Notes under the pieces: model-generated
Told to the model about the DNA's origin: nothing
Seen by the model: only the letters and a program-made list of their open reading frames with translations
The model's database searches: none
Part shown: in pieces, positions 1-8,776 of the stretch
Layout: each line of letters opens with the position of its first letter
How positions within the stretch are numbered: position 1 is the first letter of the stretch
Program-made: the position numbers and the translations under genes
DNA from: Desulfovibrio sp. OttesenSCG-928-G15
GTDB taxonomy: Bacteria > Desulfobacterota > Desulfovibrionia > Desulfovibrionales > Desulfovibrionaceae
DNA: 20,586 nucleotides
Direction of reading: 5' to 3'
Assembly (NCBI GenBank): GCA_030266525.1
Contig: JAJDIC010000034.1
Coordinates: forward strand, 1 to 20,586

Positions 1-1395
1 TTGGCATGGGTATAGACAAGCCCAACGTGCGTTTTGTCATTCACGGCGATCTGCCCAAAAACCTGGAAAGCTATTATCAGGAAACAGGCCGGGCCGGGCG
101 CGACGGAGAAAACGCGCGCTGCGTCCTTTTTTACGGCAGAAAGGACATAGCCCAGCTTTTGCGCTTTGCCGAAGGAATAGAAGACGATACCGCTCGGGAA
201 ATAGCCAGGGCCCAGGTATACCGGATGCTCGACTTCACCCAGAAGGAGGCTTGCCGCAGAAAAAGTCTTTTGGGCTATTTCGGTGAAGAATTGCCGGGCG
301 ACAACTGCGGCGGCTGCGACATCTGCCAGGGTGAAACAGAACGGGAAGACGCGACAGAGGCGGCCCAAAAGCTGCTTTCCGCCATGGTCAGAACCCAGTG
401 CCGCTTCGGTGCCCAGCATTGTATCTGCATTGTCATGGGCAAGGCAACGCCGCGAATCCGGTCCATGGGTCACGACAAGCTGCCCACTTTCGGCGTGGGC
501 GCGGACAAGGCGCAAAATTACTGGCACAGGATAATGGACGCGCTGGTCGCCCAGGGGCTGGTCTGTGTTACAGACCCCCATTTGCCTGTTCCGGAAGTGA
601 CGCCCAAGGGCTGGGAAGTGTTGCGCGGTCAGCGTCGGTGCGCCATCATTCGGCTGGCGGAAAACAGGACCGGACAGGCAAAGGTAAAAAAAAGTTGCTT
701 CAGATGCCATGGTGCCTGCGCTGTTCCAGATTTTGCGGGCAGAGCGCACACGCCTTGCACAGGATTTGAACGTGCCGCCCTATGTTATTTTTTCCGACCG
801 GACGCTGCGGGAAATGTCCGTGCTCATGCCTGACTCGCCGGAGCGCTTTCTCACCATCTCCGGTGTGGGCGAGCATAAGCGCGAGGCCTTTGGCGAGGTC
901 TTTATTCCGCTGATTGCCAGATACAGGGAAGTAAACCCGGAAGAGGCGGCCCGCGCGGATCAGGCAGCGGAACAGGCCGCGCCCGCAACCGGTAAGTCAC
1001 GACGAAGGGCTGCTGCCGCCCCGGATGCCCCAGGAGCTTTGGATGAGACAAAACGCAAGCCCGCCAAAGGCGATAGCCTGAAAGAAACAGAGCGCCTTCT
1101 TGATGCGGGTCTCAGCGTGAAAGCGGTTGCCGCAGAACGGGGGCTGGTTGAAACCACCATCATCTCACATATGCAAAAACTGGCCGGCGCCGGGAAAGTC
1201 TTCCATCCGGAGCAGTTTATGGACGAGATACGCCTGAACGCTCTGCGCGAATGCTTTGCGGGTGAGCCTGCCCCCTATCTGAACCCGGTAGTGGAAAAAT
1301 CCCGCACGCACCCGGCGTTTGCTCCCGGCGGCGCAACCTACGACGAAGCCCGTCTGGCCAGAATTTTGCTGGGCCTTGCCGCCAAGGGTGATTAG
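1..1395 (+). CDS. recQ: ATP-dependent DNA helicase RecQ, 3' part, apparent frameshift
   Basis: This is the C-terminal portion of a RecQ 3'-5' DNA helicase, which acts in recombination repair and replication restart. The N-terminal helicase half lies left of the window. In order, the visible part has helicase motif V ([12 protein letters not shown]), motif VI ([10 protein letters not shown]), the RQC zinc cluster (Cys in [13 protein letters not shown], then DNCGGCDIC), the RQC winged helix, the HRDC domain ([28 protein letters not shown]) and a C-terminal HTH_40-type domain ([18 protein letters not shown]). The reading frame breaks between RQC and HRDC. Bases 3-692 are in one frame and 694-1395 in another, and the switch falls in an A8 run at 686-693. 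Removing one A restores [16 protein letters not shown]. Both halves are well conserved, so this may be a sequencing indel, a recent inactivation or slippage. The family call is certain; gene integrity is not. Confidence 0.9.
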
Positions 1396-1489
1396 CCGGG
1401 GTATTCGCCAACGTCTTTACGCCCGCCGGGGCTTAGCGTTTTCACCCCGGGTTGCCCATAAAGCGGGTATAACCCGGCTTGCCTGCCAT

Positions 1490-1535
1490 AAAAAAGGGCA
1501 CTTCGGGCATGGTTTCCGTTACACGCGATGTGCCC
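1490..1535 (-). terminator. Probable Rho-independent terminator of the pstSCA operon
   Basis: Read on the minus strand downstream of pstA, GGGCAC (1535-1530) pairs with GTGCCC (1501-1496) and is directly followed by six T (1495-1490). The loop is long, about 28 nt, so the hairpin is not ideal. GC stem, T tract and position after the operon together support a terminator. The rest of the recQ-pstA gap also has two short dyads on the plus strand (CCGGGG 1426-1431 with CCCCGG 1445-1450; CCGGGTT 1447-1453 with AACCCGG 1471-1477). They share bases, so only one can form, and neither has a T tract. Confidence 0.45.
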
Positions 1536-1611
1536 AATTTCTCGTTTCTCTTGGAACATGATGCAGCCCTTTTCCACTACAAGGCGCTTCCCCCGTTTCT
1601 GTTCAGCTTCT

Positions 1612-2475
1612 TTACAGCGTATATTTCTGTATGCGATCCCGGACAATGATGGCGATACCATTCATGCCGACCACCAGACACAAAAGAACCAGCGCCGTTC
1701 CGTATTGCAGAGGCATGGTTTTGGCGATTTCCGTGCCGGAAGTAGCCAGGACATAGATGTGGTTGGGCAAGGCCATCACAGGCGACAGGAGTGCGACTCC
1801 GTCGTTTTTGCTGTAAAAGACCGCCGCTGTGAACATAATGACGGCAGTTTCGCCGGATGCACGCGCCAGACCGAGAATTGCTCCCGTAAGCATTCCTGGC
1901 AGTGCTGCGGGCAGAACAACCCGTGCTATGGTCTGGCTTTGTGTTGCCCCGAGCGCGAGTGAGGCTTCGCGATAGGTCGTTGGAACCTGCCGCAACGCTT
2001 CTTCCGCCGTGCCGATAATTACAGGCAGGGTCAATACGGCAAGCGTCAGGATACCGGATAAGAGGGAAATGCCGAATCCGCAGGTAATAACAAAAAAGCT
2101 CATGCCGAAAAGCCCGAACACGATGGAAGGCACCCCGGCCAAGTTGTTTACCCCAAGGCGGATATATCCGGCAAAGCGCGAGCGCCCTGCATATTCATGC
2201 AAGTAAACGGCTGACGCCACACCGAGGGGGAAGGAAATACCCAAAGACCCCACGGCCAGCAAAACTGTACCGGCAATACAGGGCAGGATTCCCCCTTCGG
2301 TCATGGCCTTACGCGGCGGCTGGGAGATAAACTCCCAGGAGAGCGCGGGCAGGCCTTTCCAGAAAAGAAAAATGCATACGCAAAGCAGTACGGCTATGTT
2401 CGTGAAGGCCGCAAGGCGAAGCATGAAAAAAAGTATTTTTTCCCGAATGCGGCGAAATTGTGTGGAGGAAGTCAT
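1612..2475 (-). CDS. pstA: Phosphate ABC transporter permease PstA
   Basis: One of the two inner-membrane permeases of the high-affinity PstSCAB phosphate importer. The protein has 287 residues, the usual length, with about six hydrophobic segments. The first follows a short basic N-terminus (RRIREKILFFMLRLAAFTN). The ABC permease EAA loop that docks on the ATPase is seen as EASLALGATQSQTIARVVLP, preceded by a region typical of PstA (NNLAGVPSIVFGLFG). The gene follows pstC by 7 bases without a clear ribosome site, so it is probably translated by coupling. It is the last gene of the leftward pstS-pstC-pstA operon. The matching ATPase PstB is encoded in the divergent operon. Confidence 0.95.
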   Translation of the reverse strand: MTSSTQFRRIREKILFFMLRLAAFTNIAVLLCVCIFLFWKGLPALSWEFISQPPRKAMTEGGILPCIAGTVLLAVGSLGISFPLGVASAVYLHEYAGRSRFAGYIRLGVNNLAGVPSIVFGLFGMSFFVITCGFGISLLSGILTLAVLTLPVIIGTAEEALRQVPTTYREASLALGATQSQTIARVVLPAALPGMLTGAILGLARASGETAVIMFTAAVFYSKNDGVALLSPVMALPNHIYVLATSGTEIAKTMPLQYGTALVLLCLVVGMNGIAIIVRDRIQKYTL

Positions 2476-2482
2476 TGCGTTC

Positions 2483-3364
2483 TTAATCCAATGATTGACG
2501 GTTTTTTTCTGCGATACGCTGCGCGATAATGTTGAAGGCTAAGGTAAATATAAACAGTACCAAGCCGATAGCGAAAAGCGCATGGTAATGCCCGCCCCTG
2601 AAAGGTGCTTCCGCCATTTCAGCGGCAATGGCGGCCGGCATGGGCCGGATAGGATCAAAAAGTGATGCCGGAATGATTCCGGCTCCACCCGCGACCATCA
2701 GAACAACCATTGTTTCTCCGATACTGCGGGACATCCCCAACATGCAGGCCGTGCCTATGCCTGAAAACGCCGCCGGAATAACGACTTTGATCGTTGTTTC
2801 CCATCTGGTTGCTCCCAACGCCAACGATGCTTCGCGTAAAGATACGGGAACAGCGAACAGAGCATCTTCCGCAACCGAACAAATGGTCGGGACGCTCATA
2901 AATGCCAGCATGATTCCCGCATTGAGAAGATTCAGTCCTGTATCCGCATCAAATACATTTTGAAGGAACGGCGCCACCACCACCATTCCGAAAAAGCCCA
3001 CCACCACCGAAGGCAGTGCCGCCAGAAGCTCAATCATCGGTTTGCATATTCGCCGTAGCGCTGAAGGAGCGACCTCCGTCAGCCACGCGGCTGTCATGAC
3101 TCCCAGTGGAACGGCGATGGACGCAGCCACCGCCGTCACTGTTAATGAACCAACCAGCATGGGGAAAATGCCGAATTCCGGCGGTTCCGCTGTAGGGTAC
3201 CATGACATGCCGAGGAAAAAACCGGAAAGCGACTGCGGTGCGAACATCGGCAGGCCTTCCATGAGCAGAAACAGGAAAATCAGGGCAAGGAAGAGCAGGG
3301 ATACCCCGGCTATGCCCGCCAAGGCGAGTCGGATAAGTGATTCTTTGCGGGCATAGCCAATCAT
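2483..3364 (-). CDS. pstC: Phosphate ABC transporter permease PstC
   Basis: The second inner-membrane permease of the Pst phosphate importer, partner of PstA. The 293-residue protein begins with a strongly hydrophobic segment at about residues 12-36, then a periplasmic stretch (GLPMFAPQSLSGFFLG, then FGIFPMLVGSLTVTAVA) typical of PstC. The EAA loop is EASLALGATRWETTIKVVIP, and PMIELLAALPSVVVGFFG is the PstC-specific segment before it. The start ATG at 3364 has GGGGAGAG just upstream on the minus strand, only 10 bases after the pstS stop, so it is co-transcribed with pstS. Its length matches the family and nothing looks damaged. Confidence 0.95.
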   Translation of the reverse strand: MIGYARKESLIRLALAGIAGVSLLFLALIFLFLLMEGLPMFAPQSLSGFFLGMSWYPTAEPPEFGIFPMLVGSLTVTAVAASIAVPLGVMTAAWLTEVAPSALRRICKPMIELLAALPSVVVGFFGMVVVAPFLQNVFDADTGLNLLNAGIMLAFMSVPTICSVAEDALFAVPVSLREASLALGATRWETTIKVVIPAAFSGIGTACMLGMSRSIGETMVVLMVAGGAGIIPASLFDPIRPMPAAIAAEMAEAPFRGGHYHALFAIGLVLFIFTLAFNIIAQRIAEKNRQSLD

Positions 3365-3374
3365 GGTCTCTCCC

Positions 3375-4214
3375 CTATTTTCCCAAAGGAATGTAGCCGA
3401 CTTCCCGTACTGCCTTCTGCCCTTTTTGCGGGTCGAGCATATAATCCAGCAGTTTTTTCACTGCGCCTTCCGGTTTGCCATTGGTAAAGACATACAACTC
3501 CCGCGCTATGGGCCATTGTTTGGCCAAGGCCGTTTGCGGCGTGGCTTCTATGCCGTCAACATCCAGTTTTTTCAGCGAATCCGTGAGGTAGCCGAACCCA
3601 ATATAGCCAATGGCCCGCTTATTACCGGAAACTGTCTGGACAACCGTTCCGTTTGAAGCTTGCAACAATGCATTGGGAGTCACTTTTCCCTTTTGCATAA
3701 TGATTTCTGCCCATGTCTCATATGTGCCGGAAGAGGTATCGCGAGAAACAACCACGATTTTACCGTCTTTACCGCCCACCTCTTTCCAGTTGGTAATCCT
3801 TCCGGCATAAATGTCTTTTAACTGCGCTGCGGAAAGATTTTTTACAGTATTTTCGGGATGGACAACCGGAATCAGCGCATCAACGGCAATGGCGGTGCGG
3901 ACGGCAGTGACGCCGTTTTTGGTTCCCAGCTCCATTTCAGTTTTCTTGATGTCGCGGGAAGACATGGCTATCTGGCACAAGCCTTCATTCAAGGCTTTGA
4001 TGCCGCTTCCCGAACCGCCGCCGGATATGGAAAGCGTAATGCCGGGGTTGGCTGCCATAAATGCTTCTCCTGCCTTTTGCATGACCGGCAAGACTGTGGT
4101 TGAGCCGCTGATGTTGATCTCCTCTGCCGCTATCGCGTGCGAGGAACCGAAAAACAGAAGAGCAAGACCGAGTGATGCGAGCGCTTTTCTTGTCCAGAAC
4201 GTGGTCAGTTTCAT
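3375..4214 (-). CDS. pstS: Periplasmic phosphate-binding protein PstS
   Basis: The soluble receptor that captures phosphate in the periplasm and hands it to PstCA. The 279-residue protein has a Sec signal peptide: basic MKLTTFWTRK, hydrophobic ASLGLALLFFG, and a likely cleavage site near SHAIA-AEE at about residue 29. Phosphate-site motifs are ISGSTTVLPVM at the mature N-terminus, SISGGGSGSGIKAL, SSRDIKK and SRDTSSGTYETW. The ATG at 4214 has AAGGAG 9 bases upstream. It is first in the leftward operon, and the intergenic region it shares with phoB holds Pho-box-like repeats, so induction by PhoB under phosphate starvation is expected. Confidence 0.96.
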   Translation of the reverse strand: MKLTTFWTRKALASLGLALLFFGSSHAIAAEEINISGSTTVLPVMQKAGEAFMAANPGITLSISGGGSGSGIKALNEGLCQIAMSSRDIKKTEMELGTKNGVTAVRTAIAVDALIPVVHPENTVKNLSAAQLKDIYAGRITNWKEVGGKDGKIVVVSRDTSSGTYETWAEIIMQKGKVTPNALLQASNGTVVQTVSGNKRAIGYIGFGYLTDSLKKLDVDGIEATPQTALAKQWPIARELYVFTNGKPEGAVKKLLDYMLDPQKGQKAVREVGYIPLGK

Positions 4215-4294
4215 GCTGAAAAACTCCTTAATGTTTTGTCCAGCGCGGGATGAATAGTTTTGTGCGCTGTCTGAATGGAACTGTTGCTGCGAAT

Positions 4295-4327
4295 TGTTAC
4301 GAAATAGTCACGGAACAATTACGTATT
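4295..4327. promoter_or_regulatory. Pho-box-like 11-bp repeat array, pstS-proximal
   Basis: GTTAC (4296-4300), GTCAC (4307-4311) and ATTAC (4318-4322) recur at exact 11-bp steps, each followed by an A/T-rich half turn. PhoB dimers bind 11-bp direct repeats of the GTCAT/GTCAC type, so this is probably a PhoB site for the leftward pstS operon. The assignment rests on pattern only. The PhoB orientation preference at this promoter is not visible. Confidence 0.55.
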
Positions 4328-4381
4328 TATGGACAAGCCTTATGCGCAAAAGATCCCCGCGAATACTTGGTTCGAGGTTGC

Positions 4382-4393
4382 CAAGAATTCTTG
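4382..4393. repeat. 12-bp perfect palindrome
   Basis: CAAGAATTCTTG reads identically on both strands. It lies between the two Pho-box arrays and shares its arms with neighbours: CTTGG (4366-4370) pairs with CCAAG (4381-4385), and TCTTG-C-CAAGA occurs at 4430-4440. It may be the operator of an additional regulator, but no family is assigned. Confidence 0.3.
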
Positions 4394-4397
4394 TCGC

Positions 4398-4431
4398 CTT
4401 GTCATAAAATCGTCATAATTTGTTCGCATTC
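4398..4431 (+). promoter_or_regulatory. Pho box upstream of phoB
   Basis: TTGTCATAAAA (4399-4409) is followed directly by TCGTCATAATT (4410-4420), two 11-bp direct repeats close to the enteric Pho-box half site CTGTCATAWAW. A weaker third unit, TGTTCGCATT, starts at 4421. The box lies about 85 bases before the phoB start, fitting PhoB autoregulation of the phoB-phoR-pstB-phoU operon. Confidence 0.7.
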
Positions 4432-4505
4432 TTGCCAAGAGATCAGGTCATTCCAGTTTGCAGACAATGGTGTGGCGGTTTGGCGAAAACGAAGGGTTTA
4501 CTACT

Positions 4506-5195
4506 ATGACCAATCAAAAAGTTCTCATTGTGGAAGATGAAAAAGATATTCGTAATCTCCTTGCATATTCTTTGGAAACGGAAGGGTTTACGGTTCTTTC
4601 TTCCGGTAATGGCAAAGACGGACTGGAGCTTGCAAAAGAAAAACTGCCCGACATCATTTTGCTGGACTTGATGTTGCCTGGCCTTGACGGACTGGAAATA
4701 AGCAAAATTCTCCAACGCAATCCGCAAACCGCTGCTATCCCCATACTGATGCTGACGGCCAAGGGAGAAGAGGTGGATCGTATAGTGGGGTTTGAGCTTG
4801 GTGCGGCAGACTATGTGGTGAAGCCTTTCAGTGTTCGCGAAGTGATTTTACGGGTACGGGCTATATTGCGCCGGAACGAGGTTATCTCTGACACCGCTCT
4901 GTTGCGGTGTGGGCGTATCACACTTGATCTTCCAACACATACAGTCAGAGTGTGCGATAAAGCCGTTGACCTTACCATGACGGAATTCCGTTTGCTGGAA
5001 AATCTGGTGCGCCACAAGGAAATAGTTCGCACCAGGGAACAGCTTCTTGATGTTGTTTGGGGATACAGTTTTGAGGGCTACGCCAGAACGGTGGATACGC
5101 ATATCCGCCGTTTGCGCGGCAAGCTCGGCACCGAGGCTGACCGCGTGGAAACGGTATGGGGCATGGGTTACCGCGCAACAGAAGGAGATTCATGA
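4506..5195 (+). CDS. phoB: Phosphate regulon response regulator PhoB
   Basis: An OmpR-family response regulator that activates phosphate-starvation genes when phosphorylated by PhoR. From the ATG at 4506 it has 229 residues. The receiver domain shows the acidic pocket EDE (residues 10-12), phospho-acceptor D54 in LLDLMLPG, LMLTAKG, and the conserved Lys in VVKPFS. The C-terminal winged helix shows DLTMTEFRLLENLV and GYARTVDTHIRRLRGKLG. The in-frame ATG at 4458 would add 16 unconserved residues, so 4506 was preferred. It heads the rightward operon, and its last bases overlap the phoR start (ATGATG with TGA inside). A Pho box upstream suggests autoregulation. Confidence 0.95.
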   Translation: MTNQKVLIVEDEKDIRNLLAYSLETEGFTVLSSGNGKDGLELAKEKLPDIILLDLMLPGLDGLEISKILQRNPQTAAIPILMLTAKGEEVDRIVGFELGAADYVVKPFSVREVILRVRAILRRNEVISDTALLRCGRITLDLPTHTVRVCDKAVDLTMTEFRLLENLVRHKEIVRTREQLLDVVWGYSFEGYARTVDTHIRRLRGKLGTEADRVETVWGMGYRATEGDS

Positions 5196-7003
5196 TGATT
5201 AACAGCCCAGGGTCGTTGCGCACCAGACTCTTTCTGGCCTTTTCCGCAGTTACGCTGCTCGCGGCGCTTCTACCCGCAATACTGACCCGCAACACCCTGT
5301 ATAATGAACGTATGGATTTGGCGGCTAGCACGGCTCTAACGCAAGCAATGCTGGCGAAAAGCGTATTCGATTCCGGGATGGACGCCCCGCAGATAGAGAA
5401 GCTTTTCCTTGCCGCCCAAGAGCGTTCGTACAGAATGACCTTGCTGGATGCTTCCGGCGCGGTGGTGCGTGATACGGATATTGACGGGCCACGTTTGCCG
5501 GAGCTTGATAACCATGCCGACAGGCCGGAAATTGAGCAGGCGCGGGCAACAGGGCAGGGCATATCGTTCAGGCACAGCAACAGTCTGGGGACAGACCTGG
5601 TTTATGCCGCTGTGACACTGCAAAACGGCGGCATCTTCCGTATGGCGGTTCCTGTTGCGGAAGTGCGGCGCAGTCTGGAAACAGAATTTTCCTTTTTAGG
5701 AATAATCGTGGCGGGAGTGGCAGCTTTCTGTCTTTTGCTTACTGCCCTGATCACCAAGCATGTGCAAAATGCGGCGAACAGCATGGCAGAAGTAGTCGCT
5801 TCCATCCCGAAAGACAAAAACTTTCGCAGGCTGCATGAAGTACCCGGGAAAGAGTTTCTACCCCTTGCCTATGCCGTAAATGCCATGGCCGACAGCATTG
5901 AAAACTATATGGAAAAAACGCGGGATCAGCACGGACAGCTTGAAAGCATTCTGGAAAGTATGCATGAGGGCGTGTTGGTTTTGAACCCTGCCGGAAACAT
6001 CCGGCGCTGGAACAAAGCTCTGGCCTCCTTGTTCCCAGGTATCGGCGCGGCGGAAGGAGGGCCGGTCATTGAGGCTATCCCGATTCCTGAATTGCAGTCC
6101 ACTGTGGAGCGCCTTCTTGCGGTGGACGATGCGCCAGATAATGCACCATGCAATATGCTTGGTGATATGGGTGGCGGCTCGGCAAAAACAGTTCAATTTG
6201 AGCTGCCACCCGGACGTTTCCTCGTGGCGCATCTGACCAAACCTTTGCACAGCCTGGAGTCTATTGGCGTTGTCATCGTTATCTACGACGCCACAGAGAT
6301 CATGAAGCTCGGGGTTATGCGCAAAGATTTTGTCTCAAATATATCCCACGAGTTGCGCACCCCCCTGACGGCCATACGCGGCTATGCCGAAATTCTGATG
6401 CTCGCAAACGATGTGCCTGAGGACAAACGGGAGTTTGCCGCTATCATTCACGCCCATTCCGCCGCGCTCTCAAGGCTCACGAGTGACCTGCTTGTTCTGA
6501 CCACTATTGAAAACGACAAAGCGAGCATGGAAACAGTTTCTCTTGATGCAGGTTCCGCTTTTGAAGATGCGATGGTTCATTGTGGGCCAATGGCTAACGA
6601 GAAGGGAGTGCGTTTTGAAGCGCACTTAGGCAGAACGCCGGTTCTGGCCAATCCGTCTTTGCTGACCCAGGTTTTTCGCAACCTGCTGGAAAATGCCTGC
6701 CGCTATTCGCCGCAGAACGGGGTAATAGAAATATCTTCCCGCCTTGAGGGAAAGCACGTTCTTTTCTGTGTGAGTGATAACGGGCCGGGCATTCCGGCGG
6801 AGGCGCTGCCGAGAATTTTTGAGCGTTTTTATCAGATAAAAAAAGAACGTAACAGCGGCACTGCCGGAATCGGACTTGCCATCTGCAAACACATAATAGA
6901 CCGCCACGGCGGACGCATTTGGGCGGAAAGCCCGTATGGGGAGGCTGCCACAGCCATGCTGTTTACTCTCCCCGCCGCCCCGTCAGGGAACAAAGAGGCA
7001 TAA
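5195..7003 (+). CDS. phoR: Phosphate regulon sensor histidine kinase PhoR
   Basis: A membrane histidine kinase that controls PhoB according to Pst/PhoU status. It has 602 residues from the chosen ATG. In order: TM1 at about residues 11-30, an extracytoplasmic sensor of some 130 residues, TM2 at about 167-187, a HAMP-like linker, a PAS domain ([19 protein letters not shown], from about 256), HisKA with phospho-acceptor H385 in [11 protein letters not shown], and HATPase_c ([32 protein letters not shown]). The large periplasmic domain resembles that of Gram-positive and deltaproteobacterial PhoR more than the short E. coli form. Two adjacent ATGs (5192, 5195) overlap the phoB stop. AAGGAG at 5182-5187 is better spaced for 5195. 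Confidence 0.93.
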   Translation: MINSPGSLRTRLFLAFSAVTLLAALLPAILTRNTLYNERMDLAASTALTQAMLAKSVFDSGMDAPQIEKLFLAAQERSYRMTLLDASGAVVRDTDIDGPRLPELDNHADRPEIEQARATGQGISFRHSNSLGTDLVYAAVTLQNGGIFRMAVPVAEVRRSLETEFSFLGIIVAGVAAFCLLLTALITKHVQNAANSMAEVVASIPKDKNFRRLHEVPGKEFLPLAYAVNAMADSIENYMEKTRDQHGQLESILESMHEGVLVLNPAGNIRRWNKALASLFPGIGAAEGGPVIEAIPIPELQSTVERLLAVDDAPDNAPCNMLGDMGGGSAKTVQFELPPGRFLVAHLTKPLHSLESIGVVIVIYDATEIMKLGVMRKDFVSNISHELRTPLTAIRGYAEILMLANDVPEDKREFAAIIHAHSAALSRLTSDLLVLTTIENDKASMETVSLDAGSAFEDAMVHCGPMANEKGVRFEAHLGRTPVLANPSLLTQVFRNLLENACRYSPQNGVIEISSRLEGKHVLFCVSDNGPGIPAEALPRIFERFYQIKKERNSGTAGIGLAICKHIIDRHGGRIWAESPYGEAATAMLFTLPAAPSGNKEA

Positions 7004-7010
7004 AAGACGT

Positions 7011-7772
7011 ATGACAAATGACTGTAAACTGGTCGCTGAAAATGTGGACTTTTTTTATGGGCAGAACCAGGCTTTACACGGAATCAACCTGACAGTTCAG
7101 AAGAACCGCGTAACCTCGCTCATAGGCCCTTCGGGGTGCGGGAAAAGTACTTTTTTACGTTGCTGCAACCGAATGAATGATCTGATTCCGAGGGCGCGGG
7201 TGGAAGGTTCCATCCGCCTCGATGGAGAAGATATCTACAGCCCCCGCGCCGATGTGGTAGCGTTGCGCCGCCGGGTGGGCATGGTGTTTCAAAAGCCCAA
7301 CCCTTTCCCAAAGACCGTTTTTGAAAACGTCGCCTATGGATTGCGGGTAAATGGCCTGAAAAAGAATTCGGAAATTCGCGATACCGTGGAAGAGTCTTTA
7401 CGCCGTGCGGCTATTTTTGACGAAGTAAAAGACCGGCTTAATACTTCCGCCTTGGGGCTTTCCGGCGGGCAACAGCAGCGCTTGTGCATCGCGAGGGCGC
7501 TGGCTGTCGACCCTCACGTCCTTCTTATGGACGAACCTGCGAGCGCCCTTGACCCCATTGCAACCCAGAAAATCGAGGAAACAATTCTTGAACTGAAACA
7601 CCGCCTGACCATCATCATCGTGACGCACAACATGCAACAGGCGGCTCGCATATCAGACCGAACGGCTTTTTTTTACATGGGAAAGCTCATTGAAGAAAAC
7701 GACACGGACGCCATGTTCACGCGGCCCAAACTGAAACAGACGGAAGACTATATCACAGGCAGGTTCGGATGA
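7011..7772 (+). CDS. pstB: Phosphate ABC transporter ATPase PstB
   Basis: The cytoplasmic ATPase that powers PstSCA phosphate import. It has 253 residues, normal for PstB. Walker A is GPSGCGKST (residues 39-47), the ABC signature is [16 protein letters not shown], Walker B is [13 protein letters not shown] and the switch His is in [16 protein letters not shown]. The PstB hallmarks CNRMNDLIP and FQKPNPFP are present. The ATG at 7011 matches the family N-terminus and lies 7 bases after phoR; the nearest purine-rich site is AGAGG at 6994-6998. It is encoded apart from its permeases, which sit in the divergent operon. Confidence 0.96.
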   Translation: MTNDCKLVAENVDFFYGQNQALHGINLTVQKNRVTSLIGPSGCGKSTFLRCCNRMNDLIPRARVEGSIRLDGEDIYSPRADVVALRRRVGMVFQKPNPFPKTVFENVAYGLRVNGLKKNSEIRDTVEESLRRAAIFDEVKDRLNTSALGLSGGQQQRLCIARALAVDPHVLLMDEPASALDPIATQKIEETILELKHRLTIIIVTHNMQQAARISDRTAFFYMGKLIEENDTDAMFTRPKLKQTEDYITGRFG

Positions 7773-8458
7773 CCCCAAAAGAAACACAACTGGAGCAAAG
7801 CATCGCTCAACTGCGCACCCGCCTTCTTGTTATGTGCGCTTCCGTGGGCATAGCCGTTGACGAGGCCTGCGATGCCTTGACTCGTGGCAACATGGGAAAG
7901 GCCTGCGCGGTAGTCGATGGCGATGCCGCTATAAACGCTCTGGAAAACGACATTGACGAAATGGCCCTGTCCATACTGGTTCGCAATCAGCCGGTAGCGC
8001 AGGATTTACGCTTTGTTGTGGCTGCGTTGCGTATGGTGATTGACCTTGAACGCATTGGAGATGAGGCCGCAAGTATTGCCGAACGGGCGGTGGTTCTGCA
8101 TGAAGCATTGCCGGAACCTGTTCTGGAGGCGGTATCGACACTCATGGAAACCGCAAAAAAATCCTATAAGCATGCTGTGGAGGCGTTCCGTACTCTGGAT
8201 GGCGGCAAAGCGCTTACGCTTTGCCGGAATGATGACGAGAGCACACAAGAAGAAGTCAAAGCACTGCATCACATTATGGGATATTTTTGCCAGGAAAATC
8301 ACAGCGGAGGCGAGGACAAGTCGTATACCGGCATGCACGGCATCCTGATTTGCCGGGCCTTGAACAGAATCTGCCGCCGATCCGCAAACATTGTCGAACA
8401 TACCTATTTCATTGCCGAAGGCGTGAATATCAAGCATGTCCCGGTAATGACAGAATAA
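7769..8458 (+). CDS. phoU: Phosphate signalling regulator PhoU
   Basis: PhoU links the Pst transporter to PhoR and damps the Pho response when phosphate is plentiful. The 229-residue protein has the two three-helix PhoU repeats. The first keeps the metal-binding signature ([20 protein letters not shown]). In the second, the equivalent stretch reads [23 protein letters not shown], so the usual acidic E..D pair is replaced by N and R. One of the two metal clusters is therefore probably altered. The start codon overlaps the pstB stop (ATGA) with no separate ribosome site, indicating coupled translation. It is the last gene of the rightward operon. Confidence 0.93.
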   Translation: MTPKETQLEQSIAQLRTRLLVMCASVGIAVDEACDALTRGNMGKACAVVDGDAAINALENDIDEMALSILVRNQPVAQDLRFVVAALRMVIDLERIGDEAASIAERAVVLHEALPEPVLEAVSTLMETAKKSYKHAVEAFRTLDGGKALTLCRNDDESTQEEVKALHHIMGYFCQENHSGGEDKSYTGMHGILICRALNRICRRSANIVEHTYFIAEGVNIKHVPVMTE

Positions 8459-8665
8459 ACGGATGAAGGTAACGCCTGTTGGTCTGTAGCACTTCACTAT
8501 GCTATCGCGTAAGCCCTTGTCGCCGTTTCGATAATTCCTGCTCCCGTGACGGCGGGAACTGGATACAGCCATTTTCTACCGTCAGGCGTCCCCCTCTTCT
8601 TTCTCAAAGGTGTCCCAAAAGTGTCCCACTTTTGCTAAAAAATGGACAAAACTGCCCTGAAATAC

Positions 8666-8700
8666 AAAAAGAAAGACTTACTTTTCCTTGTAAGTCTTTC
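8666..8700 (-). terminator. Rho-independent terminator of the former tRNA-Gly gene
   Basis: GAAAGACTTAC (8671-8681) pairs perfectly with GTAAGTCTTTC (8690-8700) around an 8-base loop. On the minus strand the hairpin is followed by TTTTT (8670-8666). It lies 30 bases downstream of the tRNA 3' end on the same strand, so it was the terminator of the original tRNA gene. Confidence 0.85.
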
Positions 8701-8730
8701 TCTCTCAACGCTTTCAGTATTTACAAATTC

Positions 8731-8776
8731 TGGAGCGGGAAACGGGATTTGAACCCGCAACTTTCAGCTTGGGAAG
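8731..8776 (-). other. tRNA-Gly(CCC) 3' half, probable att site of an integrative element
   Basis: Read on the minus strand, the sequence gives an anticodon loop TTCCCAA (anticodon CCC, Gly), the 3' anticodon stem GCTGA, a variable loop, the T arm GCGGG-TTCAAAT-CCCGT, the 3' acceptor strand TTCCCGC and TCCA. The 5' half is missing. The bases where the 5' acceptor strand should lie (GTATACA) do not pair with TTCCCGC, and no D arm is evident, so this is not a working tRNA. A tRNA 3' half beside a tyrosine recombinase gene is the classic footprint of integration into a tRNA 3' end. The exact crossover point cannot be fixed without the other junction. Confidence 0.8.

Noticed and set aside
1426..1477. 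Plus-strand terminator for recQ formed by the CCGGGG/CCCCGG and CCGGGTT/AACCCGG dyads
   Set aside because: The two dyads share bases and no T tract follows either.
8617..8633. AAAAGTG-TCC-CACTTTT as the phoU terminator
   Set aside because: Stem is A/T-rich, the loop is three bases and the following sequence (GCTAAAA) lacks a T run; it is about 160 bases after phoU. Kept only as a remark.
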